DNA from: Hymenobacter sp. BT559
GTDB lineage: Bacteria; Bacteroidota; Bacteroidia; Cytophagales; Hymenobacteraceae
Reading direction: 5' to 3'
Assembly (NCBI RefSeq): GCF_016427535.1
Contig: NZ_JAELXV010000004.1
Location: 372,001 to 436,000 of the forward strand
Length of the DNA stretch: 64,000 nt
The notes under the pieces are model-generated. The model saw nothing but the letters and a program-made list of their open reading frames with translations, made no database searches and was not told the DNA's origin. Both the position numbers and the translations under genes were made by a program. Shown here piece after piece: positions 49,245 through 56,165 of this stretch (positions are counted from its first letter, which is position 1; every line of letters starts with the position of its first letter).

Positions 49245-50147
49245 TTAGGCCAGCAGCATGCTCAGCACCCCGGCCAGCATAATACCCTTGCACCAGGCGC
49301 TGAGCTGCCTAAAGTGCCGGCGGCGGTCGGCCCGCCACAGCAGGCGGCCCAGCCATACCAGGGGCACCAGCACCAATAGCAGTAGCCAAGCACTTAGGGC
49401 CCAGCGCCCTAGGCTTAGCAGCTCGTAGGTAGCCCCCAGCACCAGCACGCCTAGGCACGCTAGAAAGCCTCCGGCTACCCACTTGCTCCGCACCACGCCC
49501 CACACCAGCGGCAGGGTGTGGCAGTCGTGCTGCGCATCGCCGCGCATGTCCTCAATATCTTTTATTATTTCGCGCACCACGGTCAGCAAAAAAGCCGCCA
49601 GTGCATACAGCCACACGGCTTTCTGGCCCGTTAGCAGCTGCAACTCGGGCAGCAGCACTAGCGCCGCCGTAAGGGCGGCAATGCTCACATTACCCACCAG
49701 CGCCACGCGCTTGAAGCGAGCCGAGTAGCCCCACAGCAGCAGCGCCGCCCCAAGGGTCACGAGCCCCAGCCGCCATGACAAGGCCGCGGCCAGCAGCACC
49801 CCTACCCCACTAAGCACCACGTGCGCCAGCATGGCCTTGCGCCGCCCCAGCAGCCGCCCCACCACCAGCCGGCCGGGCCGGTTAATGGCGTCAATCTTGA
49901 CGTCGTAATAGTCGTTAATAATATAGCCCGCGGCAGCTACCAGCAGCGCTGCCACCACCAGCAGCCCAAAGCTGGGCGCCAGCAGGGTGGCTCCCAGCGG
50001 CCGGCCGGGTTGCAGCAGCGGCCCGCGCACCAGCACCAGGCTCAGTAGCATAATGGCCAGGTTGGGCCACCGCACCAGCCCCGGCAGTGCCCGCAGCAGC
50101 GGCCTAGCGGGGGCCGTAGGGTCAGGGTTGGGGTGGGCAGAAAACAT
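49245..50147 (-). CDS. UbiA-family prenyltransferase
   Basis: 300-residue membrane protein with eight to nine helices and both Asp-rich motifs of the family: NDYYDVKIDAINRP (Asn78 to Asp86) and REIIKDIEDMRGD. These bind the Mg2+-diphosphate of the isoprenoid donor. Bacteroidetes relatives are annotated geranylgeranylglycerol-phosphate geranylgeranyltransferase, but the acceptor cannot be read from sequence and a quinone, tocopherol or heme-like acceptor is equally possible. Monocistronic on the minus strand. Confidence 0.87.
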   Translation of the reverse strand: MFSAHPNPDPTAPARPLLRALPGLVRWPNLAIMLLSLVLVRGPLLQPGRPLGATLLAPSFGLLVVAALLVAAAGYIINDYYDVKIDAINRPGRLVVGRLLGRRKAMLAHVVLSGVGVLLAAALSWRLGLVTLGAALLLWGYSARFKRVALVGNVSIAALTAALVLLPELQLLTGQKAVWLYALAAFLLTVVREIIKDIEDMRGDAQHDCHTLPLVWGVVRSKWVAGGFLACLGVLVLGATYELLSLGRWALSAWLLLLVLVPLVWLGRLLWRADRRRHFRQLSAWCKGIMLAGVLSMLLA

Positions 50148-50224
50148 GGCGCACGCAAGAAAAGAGGCCCAAAGATACTAGCTTGTTTCCGCGGCAGGTA
50201 GCCCACCTAGGTAGCCGCCCACGC

Positions 50225-50254
50225 AAAAGCCCGGCCTTGTGGGGCCGGGCTTAC
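50225..50254 (-). terminator. Intrinsic terminator of dps
   Basis: Stem AAGCCCGGCC / GGCCGGGCTT (50227-50236 with 50243-50252); on the minus strand it is followed by TT and GC-rich sequence, so the T-run is short. Confidence 0.65.
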
Positions 50255-50285
50255 TGCTAGCACTACGGTAGGCTAGTCAAAAGAA

Positions 50286-50948
50286 CTATTGTGCCTTGGT
50301 CAGCGGCGACTCAACTACGTGCTCCGATACAAACCACACTTGCAGCTCGTTGGCGCGCATTACATCGCTTACTACCAGGTCATTGGTGCCATCGTCGCCC
50401 GACTCGTCGGCCTTCTTAGCATATTCGTGGCAGTTTTTCAGGATAATCTGGTGGGCTTCCAGCAGGCGCGAAATCTGCACAGGAGCTTCTTCGCGGTCGC
50501 GCGGAGGGCGCGGAATGCTGGTAATCTCGGCTACGTCGAAGGCCATTGCCACGGCCACGCCACCCAAAATCTGGATGCGCTCGGCAATAGTGTCTACCAG
50601 TTCGGCTTGCTCTTCATAGTGCTTGTCGAACAGCAAGTGCAGTTGGTAGAAGGTCGGGCCCACTACCTGCCAGTGGCTCTTCTTATATAGGTCGCGCAGG
50701 CTGATGGTATCGGCGAGCAGCTGGTTTAGCATCTGCACGCTTTCCAGGCGCACATGGTCGTCGAGGCCGATGGGCAGGCGCTGGCTCACAGTGCCAAAGC
50801 GCTGCGTGGGGTTGGGGGCCTGCACCTGCTGGTTGAGAATCGGTTGGATATTCACCGCCGAATTCGTCTGCGGCTCACCAGCGCCTTTCATCGTCGTCAG
50901 GCCTTTGGTATCTTCTTTTTTGGTTTTGGGAGAGGCTTGCGTAGCCAT
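50286..50948 (-). CDS. Dps-family ferritin-like protein
   Basis: 220 residues. The four-helix Dps core carries the inter-subunit ferroxidase residues in KKSHWQVVGPTFYQLHLLFDKHYEEQ and LVDTIAERIQILGG, and ends TNDLVVSDVMRANELQVWFVSEHV. The protein should form a 12-mer shell that oxidises Fe2+ with peroxide and protects DNA. An N-terminal extension of about 65 residues is Lys/Gln/Pro-rich and probably flexible; such tails can bind DNA. The start is the ATG at 50948. Confidence 0.92.
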   Translation of the reverse strand: MATQASPKTKKEDTKGLTTMKGAGEPQTNSAVNIQPILNQQVQAPNPTQRFGTVSQRLPIGLDDHVRLESVQMLNQLLADTISLRDLYKKSHWQVVGPTFYQLHLLFDKHYEEQAELVDTIAERIQILGGVAVAMAFDVAEITSIPRPPRDREEAPVQISRLLEAHQIILKNCHEYAKKADESGDDGTNDLVVSDVMRANELQVWFVSEHVVESPLTKAQ

Positions 50949-51157
50949 AAACAACAGAATTTTGAGTTAGAAAGCAGGTCTAGTGCCAGCACCTGCCCGC
51001 TGTGGAGCGCGGCGGCTAGCGTTGGGTTGTTTACGCAAGGCTGGCGGCTAAGTTGAGGCCACGACTTGCTTTATTTCGGTTTCTTTCACCTGCTAAGCTG
51101 CTTTCACCGTTACCGCTTTAGGCTGCCTTCTACTTCTTATTACTATCGAATAACTAC

Positions 51158-51688
51158 ATGGCTTTCCCGTTTTTTGGCGACGATAAGTCGACCGTGGCCC
51201 GCTTGCTCGCCACTCTGCCCCAACAAGGCCGCCTCGAATGGATAGGCCTGCGCCCCGCCCGCCGTGCCGAGCTGCTGGCCGTGCTCGAGGCCGAAGTACT
51301 CACCGACCAGCGCCTGGCCGGCGACCACGCCAGCCCCAAGCCCGGCGGCAAGCGCCAACTCACCCTCATCCAGCACGAGCACCTAGGCGCCGTGGCGGGC
51401 TACCTAGGGCTGCCCGAGCCCGTGGCACCGGGCCGCCTGCGACGCAACCTAGTAGTGAGCGGCCTCAACCTACTGGCCCTCAAGGGCCGCCAAATTCAGA
51501 TTGGCGACGAGGTATTGCTCGACATTACGGGCGAGTGCCACCCCTGCTCGCGCATGGAGGAAGAACTCGGCCCCGGTGGCTACAACGCCATGCGCGGGCA
51601 CGGCGGCCTCACGGCCCACATTGCGCAGGGCGGAATTATTCGGGTGGGCGATGCCGTGCGGGTAGTGACACCCGCCACGCCTACTTAG
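51158..51688 (+). CDS. MOSC-domain protein
   Basis: 176-residue MOSC domain (the C-terminal domain of molybdenum cofactor sulfurases; also in YiiM-like proteins). The conserved cysteine is in ITGECHPCSRMEEELGPGGYNAMRGHGG, with RNLVVSGLNLLALKGRQIQIGDEVLLD before it. Likely role: sulfur-carrier or Moco-related transfer, substrate unknown. Monocistronic and convergent with rtcB. Confidence 0.87.
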   Translation: MAFPFFGDDKSTVARLLATLPQQGRLEWIGLRPARRAELLAVLEAEVLTDQRLAGDHASPKPGGKRQLTLIQHEHLGAVAGYLGLPEPVAPGRLRRNLVVSGLNLLALKGRQIQIGDEVLLDITGECHPCSRMEEELGPGGYNAMRGHGGLTAHIAQGGIIRVGDAVRVVTPATPT

Positions 51689-51724
51689 GTTCTGGTAACG
51701 TTCTAGGTACCTAGGCAGTCATAA

Positions 51725-51753
51725 AAAAGCCTTCACCAATAGCGAAGGCCTTT
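51725..51753. terminator. Bidirectional terminator between the MOSC gene and rtcB
   Basis: AGCCTTC / GAAGGCCT stem with A-run on the left and TTTCT on the right. On the minus strand it gives a stem followed by TTTTTT, 84 bp beyond the rtcB stop. Confidence 0.7.
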
Positions 51754-51836
51754 CTACTTATGAAAACACGACTCCAAAGAGCCTGCCCCATTTACGCGGC
51801 TAGCCGACTAGCTGGATTTCGAGACAGCCAGAATAA

Positions 51837-53237
51837 TTAGGCGCCGTCCATACGCACGATTTTGGGCGTGAACGAACCTAGGACGTTCACTAGCTCGCGC
51901 TGACTGGCCATCACGGTGTGGATGTCTTTGTAAGCCATCGGGGCCTCATCGAGCCCACCACCGATGAGCTCCACGCCGTAGTCGGCGAGGTGGCGGCGCA
52001 CCTCGGCTTCGCCGAGCTCGGCCTTGGCGCGGGTGCGCGACATAAGTCGCCCGGCCCCGTGCGAGGCTGAGGCCAGCGACGCCGGCACCCCGCGGCCCCG
52101 CACGATAAAGCCGGGCGCCGTCATGGAGCCGGGGATGATACCGAGCACGCCCGCGCCGGCCGGCGTGGCGCCCTTGCGGTGCGTGATGACTTCGCGGCCA
52201 TCGGCTAGCGTTTCTCGCCAGGCAAAGTTGTGGTGGTTTTCCACTTTCGCTAGGGGTTTCTCGCCCAAGGCTTTGGCCAGGCGGCGATGAATTTGCTCGT
52301 GGCAGGCCGAAGCGTAGTCGCCGGCTAGGGTCATGGCGGCCCAGTACTCCTGGCCGGCCTCGGTGTCGAGGCCCAGCCACGCTAGGTACTGCGCTTCGGC
52401 GGGCAGCTTACATACATCGCGGGCCAAGCCGGTGTAATGATTCGCCACGCTGGCACCCAGGCCGCGCGAGCCCGAGTGCGAGAGCACACCCACGTACTGG
52501 CCCAAAGGCAGCCCTAGGCCGTTGGTTGGGTCGGTGATTTCGACCAGCCCAAACTCCACGAAGTGGTTGCCCGAGCCCGAGGTACCGAGCTGCTCCACGG
52601 CCGTGGCGTGCTTGTTTTTCAGAAATGGCACCGTCGCAAATTCGTCGCGGTCCAGCACATCGTGCCCTAGGCGCTGGCCGCGGTCCCAGCCGCGCCCACC
52701 GCCAAAGCGGGTATTGGCGAGCAGCACGTTGCGCAGCTCCTGGGTGCGCTGCCCTAGGTACTTGGCTGGCAGGTCGAATACCGAGAGCGCCATACGGCAG
52801 CCGATGTCCACGCCCACGGCGTAAGGAATCACCGCATTATCGGTAGCCAGCACGCCCCCGATGGGCAGGCCGTAGCCGTGGTGGGCGTCGGGCATGAGGG
52901 CGCCTGCCACTGTCACGGGCAGCTTCATAGCCACTTCCATCTGGTGGATGGCACCCTGCTCAATATGCTCGGCCCCAAAAGTGGCGTACTCCTTGCGCGG
53001 CACCAGCGCCACGTGGCGCGAGGGGGCCGGCAGCAGCGCGGCCGCCGTGTGGCTCCACGCCAGGTCGGTGAGGTAGTCTTTCGGGTTAGTCAGGATGGTT
53101 TTGAGCAGCGCCAGCTGCTCGGTTTGGGGCAGGCGCTTGTGTTCTTTGCGCTGCAATTGCGCCAGCGCCAGCCCGATAGCGCGGCCCTCGGGAAACCCGA
53201 GCTGCCGCAAGTCATTGCCACGTAGTTGTGAGGCCAT
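51837..53237 (-). CDS. rtcB: RNA ligase RtcB (3'-phosphate/5'-OH RNA-splicing ligase)
   Basis: 466 residues. Joins RNA 2',3'-cyclic or 3'-phosphate ends to 5'-OH ends with GTP and Mn2+. Metal and GMP-site residues are all visible: MPDAHHGYGLPIGG, Cys147 in GVDIGCRM, GTSGSGNHFVEFG (His223), HSGSRG (His253) and the guanylylated His392 in ASHGAGRLMSRTRAK. The length is near that of bacterial RtcB, and the start at 53237 is the ATG giving MASQLRGNDLRQLG. It is the last gene of the Ro60/Y-RNA island, directly after a Y-RNA-like unit. Neither RtcA cyclase, RtcR activator nor archease is encoded beside it. Confidence 0.96.
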   Translation of the reverse strand: MASQLRGNDLRQLGFPEGRAIGLALAQLQRKEHKRLPQTEQLALLKTILTNPKDYLTDLAWSHTAAALLPAPSRHVALVPRKEYATFGAEHIEQGAIHQMEVAMKLPVTVAGALMPDAHHGYGLPIGGVLATDNAVIPYAVGVDIGCRMALSVFDLPAKYLGQRTQELRNVLLANTRFGGGRGWDRGQRLGHDVLDRDEFATVPFLKNKHATAVEQLGTSGSGNHFVEFGLVEITDPTNGLGLPLGQYVGVLSHSGSRGLGASVANHYTGLARDVCKLPAEAQYLAWLGLDTEAGQEYWAAMTLAGDYASACHEQIHRRLAKALGEKPLAKVENHHNFAWRETLADGREVITHRKGATPAGAGVLGIIPGSMTAPGFIVRGRGVPASLASASHGAGRLMSRTRAKAELGEAEVRRHLADYGVELIGGGLDEAPMAYKDIHTVMASQRELVNVLGSFTPKIVRMDGA

Positions 53238-53248
53238 GTTTTTAGTAC

Positions 53249-53320
53249 TTAGAGGTTGGTGCTTAGTGCATAGTATGTAGCGGCTGTTACAAAGCACTAC
53301 ACACTAGGCACTAGGCACTA
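53249..53320. repeat. Heptamer-phased inverted repeat (TGCCTAG type) upstream of rtcB
   Basis: Left arm TGCTTAG-TGCATAG-TATGTAG; right arm read on the minus strand TGCCTAG-TGCCTAG-TGTGTAG-TGCTTTG, again in 7-base steps. It lies between the Y-RNA-like unit and the rtcB start and could shape the rtcB leader. Confidence 0.6.
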
Positions 53321-53412
53321 TTAAAAAGCCGGAGCGACAAGCGGCTCGCGCAACGGGCCTAGGTAGGCCCGACGTGACAGGTCGGAGTAGCGCGAGCCTA
53401 CGGCATCCGGCT
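53321..53412 (-). ncRNA. Y-RNA-like unit 9 (minimal, with own terminator)
   Basis: 86-nt unit (53327-53412) plus T-tail. The ends pair AGCCGGA/TCCGGCT, followed by the conserved internal loop TGCCGTAG opposite GCTTGTCGC and a perfect inner stem GGCTCGCG/CGCGAGCC. The interior has CTACTCCG and two plain hairpins (CCGAC/GTCGG and GGGCCT/AGGCCC), but no TTCGA T loop or D arm. The terminal stem plus TTTTT forms an intrinsic terminator. It is a Ro-binding module without the tRNA mimic, located between the PcfJ-like gene and rtcB. Confidence 0.78.
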
Positions 53413-53431
53413 AGCTTTTGAATTGAGTGGG

Positions 53432-54742
53432 CTATGCCAAGGCGTAATAGTGGTCCCACACGCGGTCAATGGCGCTGATGCCTTCCTGCATCAGCCAGCT
53501 CAGCACCCAGCCGCTTTCCTCGGCGGTGGGGGCCCGGTTGTGCTTGCCGCGCACCTGCACCAGCCGCCGCTCGGGCGACACCTGGAGCGTGAGCTTACGC
53601 GCCCCACCCAGCGTGAGCGAGTAGATGCCCGTTTGACCGCGCAGGCAGCGTTGCATAAACGACGCCACGCAATGCTGCATCTGCTGGCCTTCTTCGAGCA
53701 GCTCGGGGTAGCTCAGTAGCTGCCGGATGCGCACCCAGTCGCCCGCGCCGCCCACAAAGTCCGGCACCGGCAAGCCTACCCAGGTAGTAGCGAGTAGCTG
53801 GTTGAAGTGCGGATTGGCCCGCCCGCGGCCGAGGCTGCGCTGCCAACGGGCCGTACTGGCCAGCAGCGACGCCAGCGAGCGGCCCCGCACCGAGAAGCCG
53901 GGCTGCGGCGGCTCGGTGGGCGTGCCCTGGTAGCGGCGCAGGCGCACGTAGTCGCACACCGGCCCAAACTGCCAGGCGTCTACCTCCGGCTCGGCCCGAA
54001 AGAGCTCAAGCACGGCCAAGTACGTGTCGTCGTCGGCGCCGATGGGAAAGCGGCCCAGCGGTGAGGCCAGCACCACGCCCAGGTACTCGGGCGCCCCGCG
54101 CTCGGCCAGTTGGGCGTAGCGGTAGGCCTCGTGAAAGGTGCAGCCGGCCGGGGCCTGCTGCATGAGATGTGCTTGCCGTTTGTTGAGGCGCACCGGCAGC
54201 CCTGCGAAGCTGCGCAGCGGCTGGCCACTACCTAGGTGCACTAGCAGGGTACTTGGGCAGAGGTCGTTGCGTAGGTCGGGGGCCTGGCCCCAGCAATGGC
54301 GCACCCAGGCTGGCACATCGCCAAAGCCGTCGAAGAGGTGGCGCACCAGGCTATCAAGCTGCCGAAAGGCGTTTTTGGAAGGCGGTTGCCAGTCGTCTAG
54401 CTCGCGCCGGCGGCGGTGGTAGTGCCGGCCTACTTGCACGAGGGCCGGCGCCAGCTCGGGGCGCGCGAACAGCGCGGTGCGGCGCATGGCCAACTGGCGC
54501 AGCAAGTGCGCGATGCGCCACTGTTCATCGGCTGGGTAGCCGCCTAGGTGGCGGTGCAGCGCGGCCAGCACCGTATGCGGCTGGGCCAGGCGGTTGAGTT
54601 CGACCGTGCTTTCGGCCGAAAGCAGAAAATTGATTTGACGCGGCAGCGGCCATTTTTCCCAGGTGGGGCGCTGAGCTAGGGCCACATCGGCGGCCTGGGC
54701 CACGCGCACGCGCCAGGGAATAGGTTTGTGTCGGTTTGCCAT
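53432..54742 (-). CDS. PcfJ-like domain protein
   Basis: 436 residues, basic, cytoplasmic. The C-terminal part (about 345-425) has the PcfJ pattern: LLEEGQQMQHCVASFMQRCLRGQTGIYSL, then LTLQVSPERRLVQVRGKHNRAPTAEES. The first 340 residues are helical, Arg-rich and unrecognised. PcfJ was named from a gene on the enterococcal conjugative plasmid pCF10 and has no firm function. Here it sits between the Y-RNA array and rtcB, 20 bp from unit 9, with no conjugation genes near, which argues for an RNA-related role in this island (inference). Confidence 0.75.
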   Translation of the reverse strand: MANRHKPIPWRVRVAQAADVALAQRPTWEKWPLPRQINFLLSAESTVELNRLAQPHTVLAALHRHLGGYPADEQWRIAHLLRQLAMRRTALFARPELAPALVQVGRHYHRRRRELDDWQPPSKNAFRQLDSLVRHLFDGFGDVPAWVRHCWGQAPDLRNDLCPSTLLVHLGSGQPLRSFAGLPVRLNKRQAHLMQQAPAGCTFHEAYRYAQLAERGAPEYLGVVLASPLGRFPIGADDDTYLAVLELFRAEPEVDAWQFGPVCDYVRLRRYQGTPTEPPQPGFSVRGRSLASLLASTARWQRSLGRGRANPHFNQLLATTWVGLPVPDFVGGAGDWVRIRQLLSYPELLEEGQQMQHCVASFMQRCLRGQTGIYSLTLGGARKLTLQVSPERRLVQVRGKHNRAPTAEESGWVLSWLMQEGISAIDRVWDHYYALA

Positions 54743-54894
54743 GAATGCAGGGCCGGCGTGGCCCAGGGGCGGCCGGCTTAGGGGGGTGAGAGGAACGAGA
54801 AAAACATAGTCTGAGCGGCAGGAGCAATGTCTTTTTGCATGGTGCAGTTAAGTTTTGGCCAGCCTGATAGCTAGCGTGATACAATGAGTTAAAG

Positions 54895-55057
54895 GCAAAA
54901 AATGGGGCAATAAGCGAGCAGCGACTTGGCGTAGTAATTCTGCTTTCAGCCACTCAGCCACCGCGCCGCCGGGCGGCAGGCGCGGGCAGGATTCGAACCT
55001 GCGGCAGCCTAGGAGGCCACGGAATCTAGAAGTAGCGCTGCCCTACGGCACCCAATG
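54895..55057 (-). ncRNA. Y-RNA-like unit 8 (tRNA-Ser-like, end of array)
   Basis: About 155 nt (54903-55057). TGGG/CCCCA ends, TGCCGTAG opposite GCTTATTGC, inner stem GGGCAGCG/CGCTGCTC. The tRNA-like part has a variable-arm-like stem GTGGCCT/AGGCTGC, a T arm GCAGG-TTCGAAT-CCTGC, an acceptor helix CCGCGCC/GGCGCGG (7 bp perfect, closed by an 11-nt loop) and a D arm GCTGAGTGGCTGAAAGC like that of tRNA-Ser. The order is permuted relative to a tRNA. TTTTTT follows the last stem, so this unit ends the array transcript. Confidence 0.85.
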
Positions 55058-55067
55058 CGATTACTAA

Positions 55068-55223
55068 CTAAGCTGGGCAACAAGCGCAAAGCCTGCCAAT
55101 ACGTGCTTTGCCATTTTAAGCTATCGCTGGAAATTGTTGCTACAGCAGTCCAGCGAGCGGGATCCAAACCCGCAATCCCGTCGTCCCGAAACGAAGTAAG
55201 GCCCTGCTACGGCACCAGCTTAG
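55068..55223 (-). ncRNA. Y-RNA-like unit 7 (cleanest permuted tRNA mimic)
   Basis: 156 nt. Terminal stem CTAAGCTGG/CCAGCTTAG (9 bp), TGCCGTAG opposite GCTTGTTGC, inner stem CAGGGCCT/AGGCTTTG with two G-U pairs. T arm GCGGG-TTTGGAT-CCCGC; acceptor helix TCGCTGG/CCAGCGA (7 bp perfect) closed by a 19-nt loop; then TA and a D stem GCTT/AAGC with GG in the loop. A small stem TCGT/ACGA precedes the T arm. Every helix expected of a permuted tRNA except the anticodon arm is present. Confidence 0.88.
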
Positions 55224-55248
55224 GTAGTAAAACCATTTAAAAAGCAAT

Positions 55249-55369
55249 CCAGGCAACAAGCGGTCGGCGGCATTTTCCAGGCCAAGACCTAGAAAACAGG
55301 GAGTCGAACCCCAACTCTGATTAACAGTCAGATTTCACCAAGCGAAGTAGCGCCTTCCTACGGCACTGG
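55249..55369 (-). ncRNA. Y-RNA-like unit 6 (tRNA-Asn 3'-half-like)
   Basis: About 121 nt. CCAG/CTGG ends, TGCCGTAG opposite GCTTGTTGC, weaker inner stem (GGCG/CGCC plus GG/CC). Uniquely it carries an anticodon-arm-like hairpin CTGA-CTGTTAA-TCAG whose loop would read GTT (Asn), followed by a T arm GGG-TTCGACT-CCC and a 9-bp helix TTTTCTAGG/CCTGGAAAA in the acceptor position. No D arm is seen. Confidence 0.8.
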
Positions 55370-55383
55370 GTTTTGATTTTTCT

Positions 55384-55521
55384 TTTGGGGCAACAAGCGC
55401 CCGGCCCACAGTCCTGCTCTATCAGTTGAGCTACGGCGGCAGTCTAGGCCGCTACCGGCGGGATTCAAACCCGCAACCTGGCGAATCGCAATCGAAGTAT
55501 GGCCGGGCTACGGCACCCAAA
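55384..55521 (-). ncRNA. Y-RNA-like unit 5
   Basis: 138 nt. Terminal stem TTTGGG/CCCAAA, TGCCGTAG opposite GCTTGTTGC, inner stem CCCGGCC/GGCCGGG. T arm GCGGG-TTTGAAT-CCCGC, acceptor-like GCGGC/GCCGC closed by CTAGACT, then TAGCTCAACTGATAGAGC as a canonical D arm. It shares the segment CTTCGATTGCGATTCGCC with unit 4, which suggests duplication. Confidence 0.87.
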
Positions 55522-55532
55522 TAAAAAAGGGA

Positions 55533-55667
55533 AACGAGGCGACAGGCGACGAGCCATCCTGCTCTAACCAACTGAGCTACAGTAGATGCCGGAGTAACTA
55601 GCGGCGGGGCTCGAACCCGCGACCCGGCGAATCGCAATCGAAGTAAGGCTCGCCTACGGCACTCGTT
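55533..55667 (-). ncRNA. Y-RNA-like unit 4
   Basis: 135 nt. Terminal stem AACGAG/CTCGTT, TGCCGTAG opposite CCTGTCGC, inner stem GGCGAGCC/GGCTCGTC (one G-U). T arm GCGGG-TTCGAGC-CCCGC; imperfect acceptor-like pairing CGCTAGT/TCTACTG across a 10-nt loop; D arm TAGCTCAGTTGGTTAGAGC, essentially that of a real tRNA. Confidence 0.86.
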
Positions 55668-55744
55668 TTTTAGTACTAATCAGCCAACCGGCAGAAAAGC
55701 TGTTTTCACGTCAGAAAGAAGATTTTAGGTCAACACCTTTTCAA
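55668..55744 (-). other. 77-nt spacer inside the Y-RNA array
   Basis: The only sizeable gap between units (others are 10-25 nt). It lacks TGCCGTAG and T or D arms. It contains AAAACAGCTTTTCTGCCGG and could hold a degenerate unit or a promoter; nothing definite was seen. Confidence 0.4.
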
Positions 55745-55876
55745 GCTGCCGGGGTAATAAGTCGCCTGCGACTACTGCTCTACCATTGAGCTACTCAGCC
55801 AATTTTTGTAAGTAGCGGCCGAGATAAGAATCGAACTTATAACCCGAAGGAACGCCCGGCTACGACACCCGGCAGC
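55745..55876 (-). ncRNA. Y-RNA-like unit 3
   Basis: 132 nt. Terminal stem GCTGCCGGG/CCCGGCAGC (9 bp perfect). Internal loop TGTCGTAG opposite ACTTATTAC: the C-to-T change on one side is matched by G-to-A on the other, a compensatory change relative to other units. T arm ATAAG-TTCGATT-CTTAT, acceptor helix TCGGCC/GGCTGA around a 16-nt loop, D arm TAGCTCAATGGTAGAGC. Confidence 0.87.
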
Positions 55877-55888
55877 AAGAAAGAAATA

Positions 55889-56014
55889 CAGGGCAACAGG
55901 CGGCCAGCGCACTATTTGCCGCTAGCCAGTGCCAGCGCCGGGACTCGAACCCGCGGGCACTACCGCAGCAGCACCCGAAACCGACCACGAAGTAGCGCCG
56001 ACCTACGGCACCTG
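55889..56014 (-). ncRNA. Y-RNA-like unit 2 (first of the tandem array)
   Basis: 126 nt. CAGG/CCTG ends, TGCCGTAG opposite CCTGTTGC, inner stem GGTCGGCG/CGCTGGCC with two G-U pairs. A 9-bp hairpin with loop TGC resembles the long variable arm of Leu/Ser tRNAs. T arm CGGG-TTCGAGT-CCCG, acceptor-like GCTGGC/GCTAGC closed by ACTG. No clear D arm. Confidence 0.84.
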
Positions 56015-56040
56015 ATTAAGAAGGAGTTGACCCTAGGTGT

Positions 56041-56085
56041 GGAACGGGCCGCCGGGGCAGCAAGGCCCCAGCGGTAGTCCGTTCC
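56041..56085 (-). other. Strong hairpin upstream of the Y-RNA array
   Basis: GGAACGG/CCGTTCC outer stem and CCGCTGGGGC/GCCCCGGCGG inner stem around CTTGCT, without a T-run. It lies in the 151-nt gap between the PARG gene and unit 2 and may be a processing or leader structure. Confidence 0.5.
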
Positions 56086-56165
56086 GGCCAGCGGCTGTCC
56101 TTAAGAGGTCAGTCGTTTGCCTAAGTTGTGTAGCATAGAAAATGCTCGTTTAGAAGGTGGTACAA

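Noticed and set aside
53432..54742. Conjugative element marked by PcfJ
   Set aside because: No relaxase, type IV secretion, integrase or attachment sites are seen within the window; GC and CCTAGG density match the surroundings.
54903..56014. CRISPR array
   Set aside because: The recurring TGCCGTAG-type motifs are only about 10 nt, the period is irregular (about 125-165 nt), the 'spacers' are structured tRNA-like sequence, and no cas genes are present.
54903..56014. Cluster of ordinary or intron-containing tRNA genes
   Set aside because: A tRNA made from the 5' half of one unit and the 3' half of the next would need pairing acceptor strands; for example CCAGCGA of unit 55068-55223 does not pair with CCGCGCC of the next unit. 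Within each unit the pairs TCGCTGG/CCAGCGA and CCGCGCC/GGCGCGG are perfect, so the permuted model holds.
54903..56014. Decaying phage tRNA cassette
   Set aside because: Stems are kept by compensatory changes and the flanking motif is constant, which decay would not produce; no phage genes are nearby.
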